Positions 4,977 to 12,044 of a DNA stretch of 12,044 nucleotides are shown piece by piece. The notes below the pieces were generated by a model. That model searched no databases and was not told the DNA's origin. It saw only the letters and a list, made by a program, of their open reading frames with translations. Positions within the stretch are counted from its first letter, which is position 1. Each line of letters opens with the position of its first letter. The translations under genes were made by a program, and so were the position numbers. This stretch comes from Hondaea fermentalgiana (lineage: Eukaryota > Sar > Bigyra > Thraustochytrida > Thraustochytriidae), in the NCBI GenBank assembly GCA_014084085.1, contig NPFB01000227.1:15479-27522 (forward strand), read 5' to 3'.

Positions 4977-7902
4977 AGTACTTGATGCCGACGGCGAGGC
5001 GCTGGTACACATCGTAGAGCCAGGTTCTGTAGTGATTGATGGACACGTCGATGAGGTCGTTTACAAATGTGATGCAGGCTGCCGTCGACTTGCCAACCTG
5101 AAACCGCTCGTTGAGCTGGCGGATTGTCTCCTCGCCGCCAGCTTGGAAACAGTCGAGGTCCGCCTCGTTGCTAAGCATCATTTCAATCATAAGGATGAAC
5201 TGCTCGCGGCGCTTTCGCGCAGCGAGGAAGGCCTTGCAGCAGAGCGTCCGAAAGCGTCGAAAGAGGGCCGAGTCTGGACCGTCGAGAAGCTGGACAAACT
5301 CGCTCGTGATTTTGAAGGGAACATCGCGTTCAAAGTTCATGTTGCCAGGACCTTGCGACGAAAGGAGATAACCAAAGTCAATGTGGACAATGTGGCCCTC
5401 GGCGTTGATGAGAAGATTGCCATTGTGACGGTCCTTGATTTGAAGCAGGTAACACACGATGCAGTAGGCTGCGAGAGACTCGCAAAAGTTAGACTGCGCA
5501 CGTTTGAAAGCCGGGGATTTGGGTCGTCCGAAATAACGAATGAAAAAATTGCGCAGGGTCGTGTAGTCGGTGTCGTTCTTTTTTAACGAGTCGAGCGAAA
5601 TCGTGTCAGGCACCGCCTGAATAAGCCCACTGTCGGGCGAGACGGCCAACACATCGTACGGGTGCAGACGCAAGGGCAGACCATCTTCGCGGTAAACTGA
5701 GTCAAAGAGTGCAATGAGTTGTGCCGCGAACTGCTCCTGGCGAAGATCATCGTCGCTCTTGACAATAATGGGCACGATGCTCCACGAGGGAAGATGGCTC
5801 CAGCGGCTCTGCGCTGCAACGCGCTTGGTCTTGTCGGCCCAGCGCTCACGGAAAATTACAGTCTGCGACTTGCCCGTGGCTTCGTCGTCATCGTCGTCGT
5901 CGGCGGCGTGGTCGTCGCCGTCACCCGCGTGGCCGTGCATCTTTTCAAGGTCTCCTTCGTCATCAAAGACGGGCTCATCGCCGCCGATTCCATTGGCAAA
6001 AGCCACGCGCGAGGCGCTAGGCACAAGCGCGTCGCGATCGCTCTGCGCCTCGTCAGCCCAGTGGTTCTCCTTTTCATCATGGTGGTATGTTGGAGTCATA
6101 GAGGGCTCATCGGAGGGGACGACAACGGTTGGGGCATCTTTGAGGGTTGAAAAGTCCTCGCCGTCATTGAGAGCGCGGAGCATGGAGTCTTCAGAACCGT
6201 ATGAGCGAGCCGAGGGAGGCATCCGAGCACTAGCGTGCGATGATAACTCGATCTCGACAAAGTTTCCCTCTGTTGAAGAGGCGAAAGAGGCCTCCCGCGA
6301 GCGCTCCGCACCCTGCGCCGCGAGCTTTTCGCGAGCAGTGTCGCGCTGGTCCTCAAAGTCGAAGTCTTTGTGGTGAACAAAATGGCTGAAGCCGGCGCCT
6401 CGCCCGCCCCCGGGCAAGTCGTTTGCAGCCACAGACCGGGGCGTCCACTGCCCCAGCACGGCATCGTCTGCAGAACGGCGTGGCGTTCGGGCCATTTGCT
6501 TGGATGGATCCTTGGTATGAGCGGTAAATTGTTTGGCACGCTCGAGGCCAAGGCGGGCCTCGTCAAAGCTGCCCGCGCGCGACCGACGCGCGCGCAGGTC
6601 CTCGTCAGCACCATGGCTAGAGCCGGGGGACGTTGGCCGACTTGGCACGCCAAAATCGTGATATTCCGAGCCAACGCTTTCCGTAGTAGAAAACGTTTGA
6701 AGCATGACACCTCCGGCCGAGAGTTGCGAAGAGGTGGAGAGATGACGCTGTAAAGACGTTTTCAGCTGGCCAAGACGAGACTTGATGCGATCTCCAAGAT
6801 CTCCACTCGCCTGACGCTGGACACCACTCTTCTTTTCCGTCTGAGAAGGGTCGCTCTCGCGTGGCCCTGGCGTGTCAAACGTTCCATCGTCGTTGAAGCT
6901 GCCAACATCATCAACCACCTCGAGGCAAACGAGATAGGGCACGCGTGTGTTCGTCTTGAAACAAAAGGAGTCGTCGGCGACAATGCCTACGACGCGCGAA
7001 GGACGTTTGCCGATTGGCAAGTACATGACGTCAGACGGCAGGTACTCGGCCTGGAGCGCACGTAGTGTAGCGCGAAGCATCTTGTTGCGAGTGGTCTCCG
7101 GGGCGGCAGAGAGGGTGCCACCCATATGAGTGAGCTCATCAAAGAATGAGACGGCCCAGCGGAACTCATTAACGCCGAGGACGTGAGGTGGCCCGGGCGC
7201 GAGTCGCGGGAGAGGTTTGATGGGCTCAAAACGAAACGGTGTAGGCGACGTGGGTGTGTTGTTTTGCGAGGTGGGCGAGGCCACCGGCGAGACATCTGCT
7301 GTCGTATCACCCTCCTCCAGGGCTGGCAAGAGGCCGGCGGCGGTTTCGGTTGCGGTGCTGTCTGTAATGGCGAGTCCCGAAACAGGCGACAGCGCCGCAC
7401 AGGCCATGAGGGCTCGTTGTTCGGTTTGCTCGACGAGGGACCCGGTGACGTCAGCGGGTGAAAACGCTCGCACGAACCAAAAGAGTCTGTGCGCAAAACG
7501 TAGAGATTTGGCGCTTTTCTCAAGGAGAAAGTGCTCGAGCGCTCCCATCGTCGCGTCTTGCGCGCCGTGCAGGGCAAAATTGACAAACTGGGGTACAAAG
7601 AAGATGAAGCGCTCGGGGCGGTGGCTGTACAGGGCCTCGAGTTCGTGCACAACAACTCTATGCGCATACATGCGAAGCATGATTTGAAACACGTAGGCGG
7701 TAGAGTCAATATCGTACTTTTTGGTGGTCCCAAGACTCATGGCCTCGAGGAAGCCTATCCACTTCTCCCGGAGAGCCTCTGCCGTGGGCCGCGAGCCCTG
7801 CGTCGCTCGCGCACGCGCCATGTCCATGTCTTCATACTCTACGCCAGCTACCTCGGCCGCATAGCAACATCTGCAGGTCAGCAAACGGTAGAGGACTGCC
7901 AT
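4975..7902 (-). CDS. PI4KB: Phosphatidylinositol 4-kinase, type III beta-like
   Basis: The gene encodes 975 residues from the ATG at 7902 (MAVLYRLL) to the TAG at 4977-4975. The frame opens further upstream, but only a TTG could start it there. It would phosphorylate phosphatidylinositol at position 4 using ATP, usually at the Golgi. Residues about 75-150 look like the helical domain (FFVPQFVNFALHG, FLLEKSA). About 320-329 is the RVPYLVCLEV strand typical of the PI4K-beta/Pik1 N-lobe. Residues about 330-690 form a long disordered linker, Ser/Arg-rich then strongly acidic (DDDDDDE). The catalytic core follows: SIVPIIVKSDDDLRQEQ with the likely ATP-binding Lys near 715, the catalytic loop DRHNGN at about 824-829, and DFG at about 842-844 within HIVHIDFGYLLSS. 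The C-terminus ends VGIKY, in register with the family. All key residues are present, so the enzyme should be active. It is divergent with the GlnRS gene and convergent with the BAG gene. Confidence 0.93.
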
Positions 7903-8640
7903 CGTCCCCTGTCCGATGCGCAGACGCCCGCGTGCGTGCGCGCGTACGTGCGAGAGACCCCGCGCGCCCGATGACGCAACTTTCGTTTTGTTCTCTTGCC
8001 AGGTCAGGCAGGTGTCGCCGCCCAAGCACTGACAGTCAGCGTGTCCTTTTCACAGAACGAATGCGGAACAGAAACAGAACCTTTTTTATTTTATATTTCT
8101 ATTGCTTGCTCGATGTTGCCCCCAACGAAAGCAACTCAAATTGTCGCTCGACGACGGAAGTCGTCAGTGCGAACGAGCTGTTAGAGTGGATGCGAATCTC
8201 GTTCGTTTCGCAGATGACTAGCTTGAACTAGTGGCCTGCCTTTGCAGGTTTTGCCATTGCTTACTTTGCTTGTGCGGTGTCTCGCGGCGTGAAATGTATT
8301 GGCTTGTGCGTCCCTTGGATGGTAAAAGGGAGCAGAAGCATCTGGCTGCAAGCTCTCAGGGAGTTTAAGAATGGACACGAACAAAGATAGATACAGTATG
8401 TGTATACAGAGTGAGATCATTTTGTTTTCAAGACACTGACAGACCAGTCTGCGGAAGCTTTTTTCGCCTTCACTCTCATCGTCGATCGTCTTTTACAACC
8501 GTGAATGCCATAATGACTTCTCTTATTTTCTCTCTTGTGCGAGTATGTGTGTCATGCTATGATGCAATGACAAGAGCTTGAGGGTTTTGCTCGCGGCAAC
8601 AACCAGCCAGATACCAGCTTTCTACAACGTAGTGCCAGCT

Positions 8641-8647
8641 TTTATAG
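8641..8647 (+). promoter_or_regulatory. TATA-like element before the GlnRS gene
   Basis: TTTATAG lies about 225 bases upstream of the GlnRS ATG and just before a hairpin. The ATG-free stretch from 8690 to 8870 fits a transcription start shortly after it. The assignment is tentative. Confidence 0.3.
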
Positions 8648-8693
8648 ACCTAGTAAAAACTGGCCATGAAAAGCCAGTAGGCCTACTAGTATA
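8646..8693. repeat. Interrupted palindrome / hairpin upstream of GlnRS
   Basis: The inner stem ACTGGC (8659-8664) pairs with GCCAGT (8673-8678) around an eight-base loop. The outer stem CTAGT (8650-8654) pairs with ACTAG (8685-8689), leaving AAAA on the left and AGGCCT on the right as an internal loop. The right arm carries a TAGGCCTA octamer (8678-8685). It could act as a DNA cruciform or, if transcribed, as a structured 5' UTR element. Confidence 0.7.
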
Positions 8694-8696
8694 GTC

Positions 8697-8732
8697 GCAA
8701 GCAAGCCAAAGAACGAAAGGCGAGCAAAGCAA
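8697..8732. repeat. GCAAGCAAGC ... GCAAAGCAAG tract
   Basis: The tract is purine-rich with repeated CAAGCAAG and CAAAGCAAG units, starting 12 bases after a TAGGCCTA octamer in the GlnRS upstream region. It resembles the reverse complement of the tract at 1839-1868. Confidence 0.65.
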
Positions 8733-8869
8733 GATCGTCGTCACCAACTACCTCGTCCGTTCGTTCGCGCGCTCGGCTCACGTCGAGCAGACGGGCAATC
8801 CGAGTCAGTCAGGGACGCGTCGCAGGCACGTAGACAGGCAGGTCGGCGCGCAGGCAAGAAGAAAGAAAG

Positions 8870-11026
8870 ATGGCGGGGGTAGATGACGCCGCGGTGGACG
8901 TGTACGCGTCGCTGGCAGCGGGCTCTCGGCGACCCACGACGGACGAGGAGGTGGCCGCGGCCGCCGAGCTCAAGGCGCGACGCGACGCGTGGCTAAAGGA
9001 GGAGGCAGCGAAGCGCGGATACGAGACGCCTGGCGCGCTGGAAAAGGTGCTCACCAAGGCGCTGCGCAAGCGCGAGAAGCAGGACAACAAGAAGAAAAAG
9101 CCCCAGGCGCCCGCGCCGCAAAAAGCGGCAAAGCCGGACCAGGCCGTGGCGAAAAAGGAGGAGGAGACCAACGAGGATGACAGCGGTGATGGCGGTGTCC
9201 CGCTCGAGGAAACAATGCGGCGCATTCTGGGCGCCCCCAAGGATAACCACGGCCGCGGAGACTACTTTGTGAACAGCGACGAAATCCTGCAGAGGCACCT
9301 CGAGACTACCGGTGGCAAGTACAGGCTACGGTTCCCACCGGAGCCGAACGGGTACCTGCACATCGGACACGCCAAGGCAATGTCTGTGAACTTTGGAACC
9401 GCAGAGGCCAACGGCGGAGACTGCTACCTCCGTTTCGACGATACCAACCCAGAGGCGGAGAAGCAAGAGTACATCGACGCCATCGTGGACAATGTACGAT
9501 GGATGGGGTACACGCCTTTTCGCATCACCTACACGTCGGACTACTTTGAGGACCTCTACGCACTGGCGTGCGAGCTGATCCGTCGTGGCAAGGCGTACGT
9601 ATGTCTCTTGCCCGCGGAACGCGTCACGGCGCAGCGTAACGCGCTCAGAACATACCACAACGAGGTGGCGCAGAACCCAGACCTTCCCTTTCCCAAGGAC
9701 GAGACCTTTGACGAGGGCCGTGACGTGCGGTCGGCAGAGGAGAATCTTGCGCTGTTCCAGAAGATGCGCGAGGGACGCTTTGGCGAGGGCGAGGCGACCC
9801 TGCGACTCAAGGGTGACTTTATGTCCAAGAACCCGAACATGTGGGACCACATGGCGTACCGCGTCATGTTCAAGGAGCACCACCGCACGGGCGACAAGTG
9901 GTGTATTTACCCCACGTATGACTTTTCGCATTGCCTCGTGGACTCGATTGAGAATGTCACGCATTCGCTGTGCACGCTCGAGTTCGAAACGCGCCAGGCC
10001 TCCGACTCCTCGTACCATTGGCTCTTGGATGCGCTTGGCATGTTCCACCCCAAGACGTGGGAATCATCGCGTTGCTCCATTTCGTGCAACGTCATGTCGA
10101 AGCGTCGGTTGCAGCGTCTGGTGATGGAAGGCCACGTGAACGGATGGGATGACCCACGACTCCTGACGTTGGCGGGAATTCGGCGGCGCGGGTACACGTC
10201 GACGGCTGTCCGCGCGTTTTGCCGCGGTCTGGGCGTCGCAAGGTCGTCGAACGAGGTGTGCGTGCCGGTCGAGCGCCTTGAGAACGCAATTCGAATGGAG
10301 CTGGACACGCATGCACCGCGTCGCTTTGCTGTCCTCGAGCCGGTGGAGCTGGTCATTACCAACTTTGAAGAGGCGGACGCTCCGGCGCAAGTGACAGTGC
10401 CGAATCACCCGGCCAAGGGTCGCGAAGATATGGGCACGCGCGAAGTCCCGTTTACTTCGTCCGTGTACATTCCGGGCGAGAAGTTCCGACTGGATATGGT
10501 CAAGGGGTACAAGGGAATGGTGCCCGGCTCGGCCAAGAATCAGTCGATCAAGCTTTTGAACGCACGCGTGGTCACGTACGAGTCGCACGAGACGGATTCG
10601 GCGACGGGGGCTGTGAAGCGTGTGATGGTGCGGCTGGAGCCAGCGGACACACCTTACAAGGGTATGCCAACGATTGCCTGGGTCCCGAATTCGGCGGCAC
10701 GTGTCGAAGGGCGGATGTACGCCAAGCTATTCAAGGATTGTGATGTGGACGGTGTGGAGGTAAACGCCGAGAAGGCCGCCAAGGAGAAGGGCGTGGACTT
10801 TATCGAGCTCTTTAACCCGGACTCGGTGCGTGTGACGGAGCTTATGGTGGAGCCGGGCGTCGTGGAGGAGCTCGCTGCCGCCATGGACAAGGGTGACCTC
10901 GTTCGCTATCAATTTATCACGCTCGGATACTTTTGCGCCGACGCCAAGGACTCGACGCGCGAGTGTCCGGTCTTCAACCTCATCGTCTCGCTCAAGGAGG
11001 ACAAATCCAAGGCCAACGTCAAGTAA
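8870..11026 (+). CDS. QARS: Glutaminyl-tRNA synthetase, cytosolic eukaryotic type
   Basis: The gene encodes 718 residues from the ATG at 8870 to the TAA at 11024-11026. The class I enzyme joins L-glutamine to tRNA-Gln using ATP. The Rossmann fold opens with RFPPEPNGYLHIGHAKA, placing the HIGH motif at residues 164-167, followed by LRFDDTNPE. The segment IYPTYDFSHCLVDSIENVTHSLCTLEFE (about 347-372) and the KMSKS-equivalent VMSKR at 408-412 are typical of GlnRS rather than GluRS. DWDDPR-like GWDDPRLLTLAGIRRRG (425-441) follows. The anticodon-binding beta-barrels occupy about 480-718, ending in YFCADAKDSTRECPVFNLIVSLKED. The roughly 113 residues before the catalytic module are Ala/Lys/Glu-rich with a Lys-rich stretch at 67-95. 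They are shorter than, and look unlike, the folded N-terminal domain of animal and yeast GlnRS. No targeting peptide is seen. All active-site motifs are intact. Confidence 0.95.
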   Translation: MAGVDDAAVDVYASLAAGSRRPTTDEEVAAAAELKARRDAWLKEEAAKRGYETPGALEKVLTKALRKREKQDNKKKKPQAPAPQKAAKPDQAVAKKEEETNEDDSGDGGVPLEETMRRILGAPKDNHGRGDYFVNSDEILQRHLETTGGKYRLRFPPEPNGYLHIGHAKAMSVNFGTAEANGGDCYLRFDDTNPEAEKQEYIDAIVDNVRWMGYTPFRITYTSDYFEDLYALACELIRRGKAYVCLLPAERVTAQRNALRTYHNEVAQNPDLPFPKDETFDEGRDVRSAEENLALFQKMREGRFGEGEATLRLKGDFMSKNPNMWDHMAYRVMFKEHHRTGDKWCIYPTYDFSHCLVDSIENVTHSLCTLEFETRQASDSSYHWLLDALGMFHPKTWESSRCSISCNVMSKRRLQRLVMEGHVNGWDDPRLLTLAGIRRRGYTSTAVRAFCRGLGVARSSNEVCVPVERLENAIRMELDTHAPRRFAVLEPVELVITNFEEADAPAQVTVPNHPAKGREDMGTREVPFTSSVYIPGEKFRLDMVKGYKGMVPGSAKNQSIKLLNARVVTYESHETDSATGAVKRVMVRLEPADTPYKGMPTIAWVPNSAARVEGRMYAKLFKDCDVDGVEVNAEKAAKEKGVDFIELFNPDSVRVTELMVEPGVVEELAAAMDKGDLVRYQFITLGYFCADAKDSTRECPVFNLIVSLKEDKSKANVK

Positions 11027-11261
11027 TTTCCATCTCGTCCCCTTTCTTTTTTCCCTTTTTTTCTCTTTTCTTGTTCTTTGCTCTGTCTGTTTGTCTCTCT
11101 CTCTCTCTGTCTGTCTGTCTGTCGTCTTGAACTTTTGTCCCGTCTTGCATAGGGTGGCAGAAAAGCGACCGTGGCGAAATGCACGTGCCCACTGGCAACT
11201 CGCTGTCGGCTGCGGCTGCAGTCTCGGAAGTTTTTATCGGCCGCCGATCGATCCAGCAACC
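11027..11261. other. GlnRS 3' UTR and short upstream region of the next gene
   Basis: The first hundred bases are almost entirely pyrimidine, passing into TCTCTC and CTGT repeats (11081-11123). No AATAAA was found. The remaining roughly 130 bases are mixed sequence leading to ATG at 11262. If that ATG is used, one short interval serves as both 3' UTR and promoter, which fits a compact genome. Confidence 0.5.
11081..11123. repeat. (CT)n / (CTGT)n microsatellite in the GlnRS 3' UTR
   Basis: A run of TCTCTC followed by four CTGT units sits about 60-95 bases after the GlnRS stop codon. It is a simple pyrimidine-rich repeat on the plus strand. Confidence 0.85.
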
Positions 11262-11403
11262 ATGGCAACTGCACTGCAACTAGGCGCAAGATCGCTGGCC
11301 CGTCTCGCTGTCAAGGCAGGCTGCCGTGGCCGATGGCAGAGCAGGCTGCAGCGCCGTTTTCTTTCCTTAGGTTACTTGCCTTTCCTCGCCTTTCCTTTTT
11401 TAG
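11262..11403 (+). CDS. Probable first exon of a mitochondrially targeted protein (partial)
   Basis: The ATG at 11262 sits in a strong context (AACCATGGCA). The first 36 residues read as a classic mitochondrial presequence: rich in Arg, Ala, Leu and Ser, with no acidic residue, starting MATALQLGARSLARLAVKAG and reaching RRFLSL, a likely cleavage site. After codon 36 the sequence has an AG|GT at 11370/11371, then a pyrimidine tract ending TTTTTTAG at 11403, then GT again. Beyond that the same frame reads as Arg/Ser/Glu filler and stops at 11567. The mature protein is therefore probably encoded in later exons outside the window. The GT-AG pair at 11371-11403 would be a 33-base intron, unusually short; a longer intron starting at 11371 or 11404 is as likely. 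Mature product unknown. Confidence 0.4.
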
Positions 11404-11465
11404 GTGACGGCCGTCCCAAGTCCGCGTCCGACGGCCACCGCGGCCGCCTACCAGCCGGTGTGCGT

Positions 11466-11494
11466 CGAGCGAACGAGCGAGCGAGCGAGCGAGT
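11466..11494. repeat. GAGC/CGAG tetramer repeat
   Basis: An array of about six GAGC-type units with one GAAC variant lies in the GC-rich right-hand region. It is a simple sequence repeat. Confidence 0.75.
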
Positions 11495-11650
11495 GTGCGA
11501 GCTTTCTCTCCACCCGAGAGGTCTCCCACGCTCGACGTCCGCTCCCTCTACCCGTGCCGGCCGGTGACAACGACGCCCTGCCCTGCTTGGCCCTGGCCTG
11601 CGGTCCCGTGCCGCCCGAGACGCGACAGCCTGCGCCCGCAGCGCTCCGGG

Positions 11651-11710
11651 CGCTGCGCGGCGCTGCGCGGCGCTGCGCTGCGCTGCGTTGTTGCGTTGCG
11701 TTGCGTTGCA
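11651..11710. repeat. Evolving pentamer array: CGCTGCGCGG, CGCTG, TTGCG
   Basis: Two exact copies of CGCTGCGCGG are followed by CGCTG units and then TTGCG/GTTGC units. All share a five-base period, so the tract looks like one pentamer array whose unit changed along its length. Confidence 0.8.
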
Positions 11711-12044
11711 TGCGGTGCGGCGGCCGCGGGCGACGGGCGCAGCTTTCGAGTGCGCGGCCTCGCAGGTGGTATCGTGCTCGTCGTGGCCAGGACAGACGCC
11801 AGCAGTCACAGTCAGTGGCAGACAGACAGCACGTGAATAGTGTGAAGCGAAGGGAGGGTGTGCGCGGCGTGCACGCGCCGCGCAGTGCGAGGAGGAGCGC
11901 GTGCTTGGCGCAGGCGCTGCGGCGGAGCAGGAACAGAAACCGGCAGCGGGCGGGCGAGGGAGAGCAAACGCGCAACGGGCCGGGTCGCGGCCACCGTCTG
12001 TCACGGCCGCGAGCGTCGGGAGTGGGTCGGCGGGCGAGGCGGGC

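Larger units (their letters stand above)
7903..8869. other. Divergent intergenic region between PI4-kinase and GlnRS genes
   Basis: These 967 bases must carry both 5' ends. Next to the PI4-kinase ATG the sequence is GC-rich, with GTGCGTGCGCGCGTACGTG-like alternation and a TGACGCAA element at 7974. From about 8070 it becomes AT-richer. Short frames here, such as the minus-strand one from 8420 to 8181, have no recognisable product. A TATA-like TTTATAGA at 8641 and a large hairpin at 8646-8693 lie upstream of GlnRS. From 8690 to the ATG at 8870 there is no ATG, as expected for a 5' UTR. Confidence 0.6.
11404..12044. other. GC-rich, repeat-containing right edge without a credible gene
   Basis: These 641 bases have strong CpG content and several short tandem repeats, and only one plus-strand ATG (11710). 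Open frames on the minus strand lack ATG starts and read as Arg/Ala/Ser/Pro filler. The region resembles the ATG-poor left edge of the window and may be an intron of the gene beginning at 11262. Confidence 0.5.

Noticed and set aside
4843..5586. 247-residue plus-strand frame opposite the PI4-kinase 3' end
   Set aside because: It is an antisense shadow of the conserved catalytic domain and includes the CT microsatellite translated as Ser-Leu repeats.
7903..8025. 41-residue N-terminal extension of the PI4-kinase
   Set aside because: The only upstream start in frame is TTG at 8025. The ATG at 7902 has a good context, and the sequence above it reads like a GC-rich leader.
8181..8420. 79-residue minus-strand frame in the divergent intergenic region
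   Set aside because: It has an ATG but no recognisable domain and no codon bias, and it lies where promoters are expected.
11372..12004. 210-residue minus-strand frame at the right edge
   Set aside because: Starts at GTG, is made of Arg/Ala/Ser/Pro and overlaps tandem repeats. It is a GC-rich chance frame.
1..12044. tRNA, rRNA, CRISPR or mobile element in the window
   Set aside because: No B-box-like GGTTCGANTCC, no regularly spaced repeats, and no transposase- or reverse-transcriptase-like frames were found on either strand.

Overview
The window looks like a compact, GC-rich nuclear segment of a unicellular eukaryote. It holds long, mostly intron-free reading frames, AATAAA- and TATA-like signals, CT/GA and CGA microsatellites, and typical eukaryotic proteins: a type III phosphatidylinositol 4-kinase, a eukaryotic-type GlnRS and a BAG-domain protein. 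Gene-dense, GC-rich and intron-poor architecture fits a thraustochytrid or related stramenopile. That placement is an inference from style, not proven by any marker here. No plasmid, phage, IS element, CRISPR array, rRNA or tRNA gene was seen.

Layout, left to right. 1-562: CpG-rich leader or intron-like sequence without any ATG. 563-1407 (+): C-terminal part of a two-helix membrane protein whose end resembles the RNase kappa / V-ATPase subunit f family, with its 5' end unresolved. 1408-2177: intergenic, with pentamer repeats, a 10-bp inverted repeat and an 18-bp perfect palindrome. 2178-3944 (+): unknown coiled-coil protein with Ser-rich and acidic tails. 3945-4340: a decayed tandem copy of that gene's own 3' end, then a short promoter and a CGA-repeat leader. 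4341-4772 (+): small N-terminally membrane-anchored BAG-domain protein with Snl1-like architecture. 4773-4974: convergent 3' ends. 4975-7902 (-): PI4K-beta-like lipid kinase, whose stop codon sits on the edge of a (CT)12 tract. 7903-8869: divergent intergenic region with a strong hairpin. 8870-11026 (+): cytosolic glutaminyl-tRNA synthetase with an unusual short N-terminus. 11027-12044: pyrimidine-rich 3' UTR, then the probable first exon of a mitochondrially targeted protein (ATG at 11262), then GC-rich repeats up to the edge.

The genes do not form a pathway or operon. Three touch endomembrane biology (the V-ATPase f-like protein, the membrane BAG co-chaperone and the PI4-kinase), but in a eukaryotic genome this proximity is not evidence of joint function. 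The most interesting signals are non-coding: the decayed 3'-end duplication after the coiled-coil gene, a composite TAGGCCTA plus GCAAGCAAG intergenic element found twice on opposite strands, and an ATG-free stretch covering the first 975 bases.
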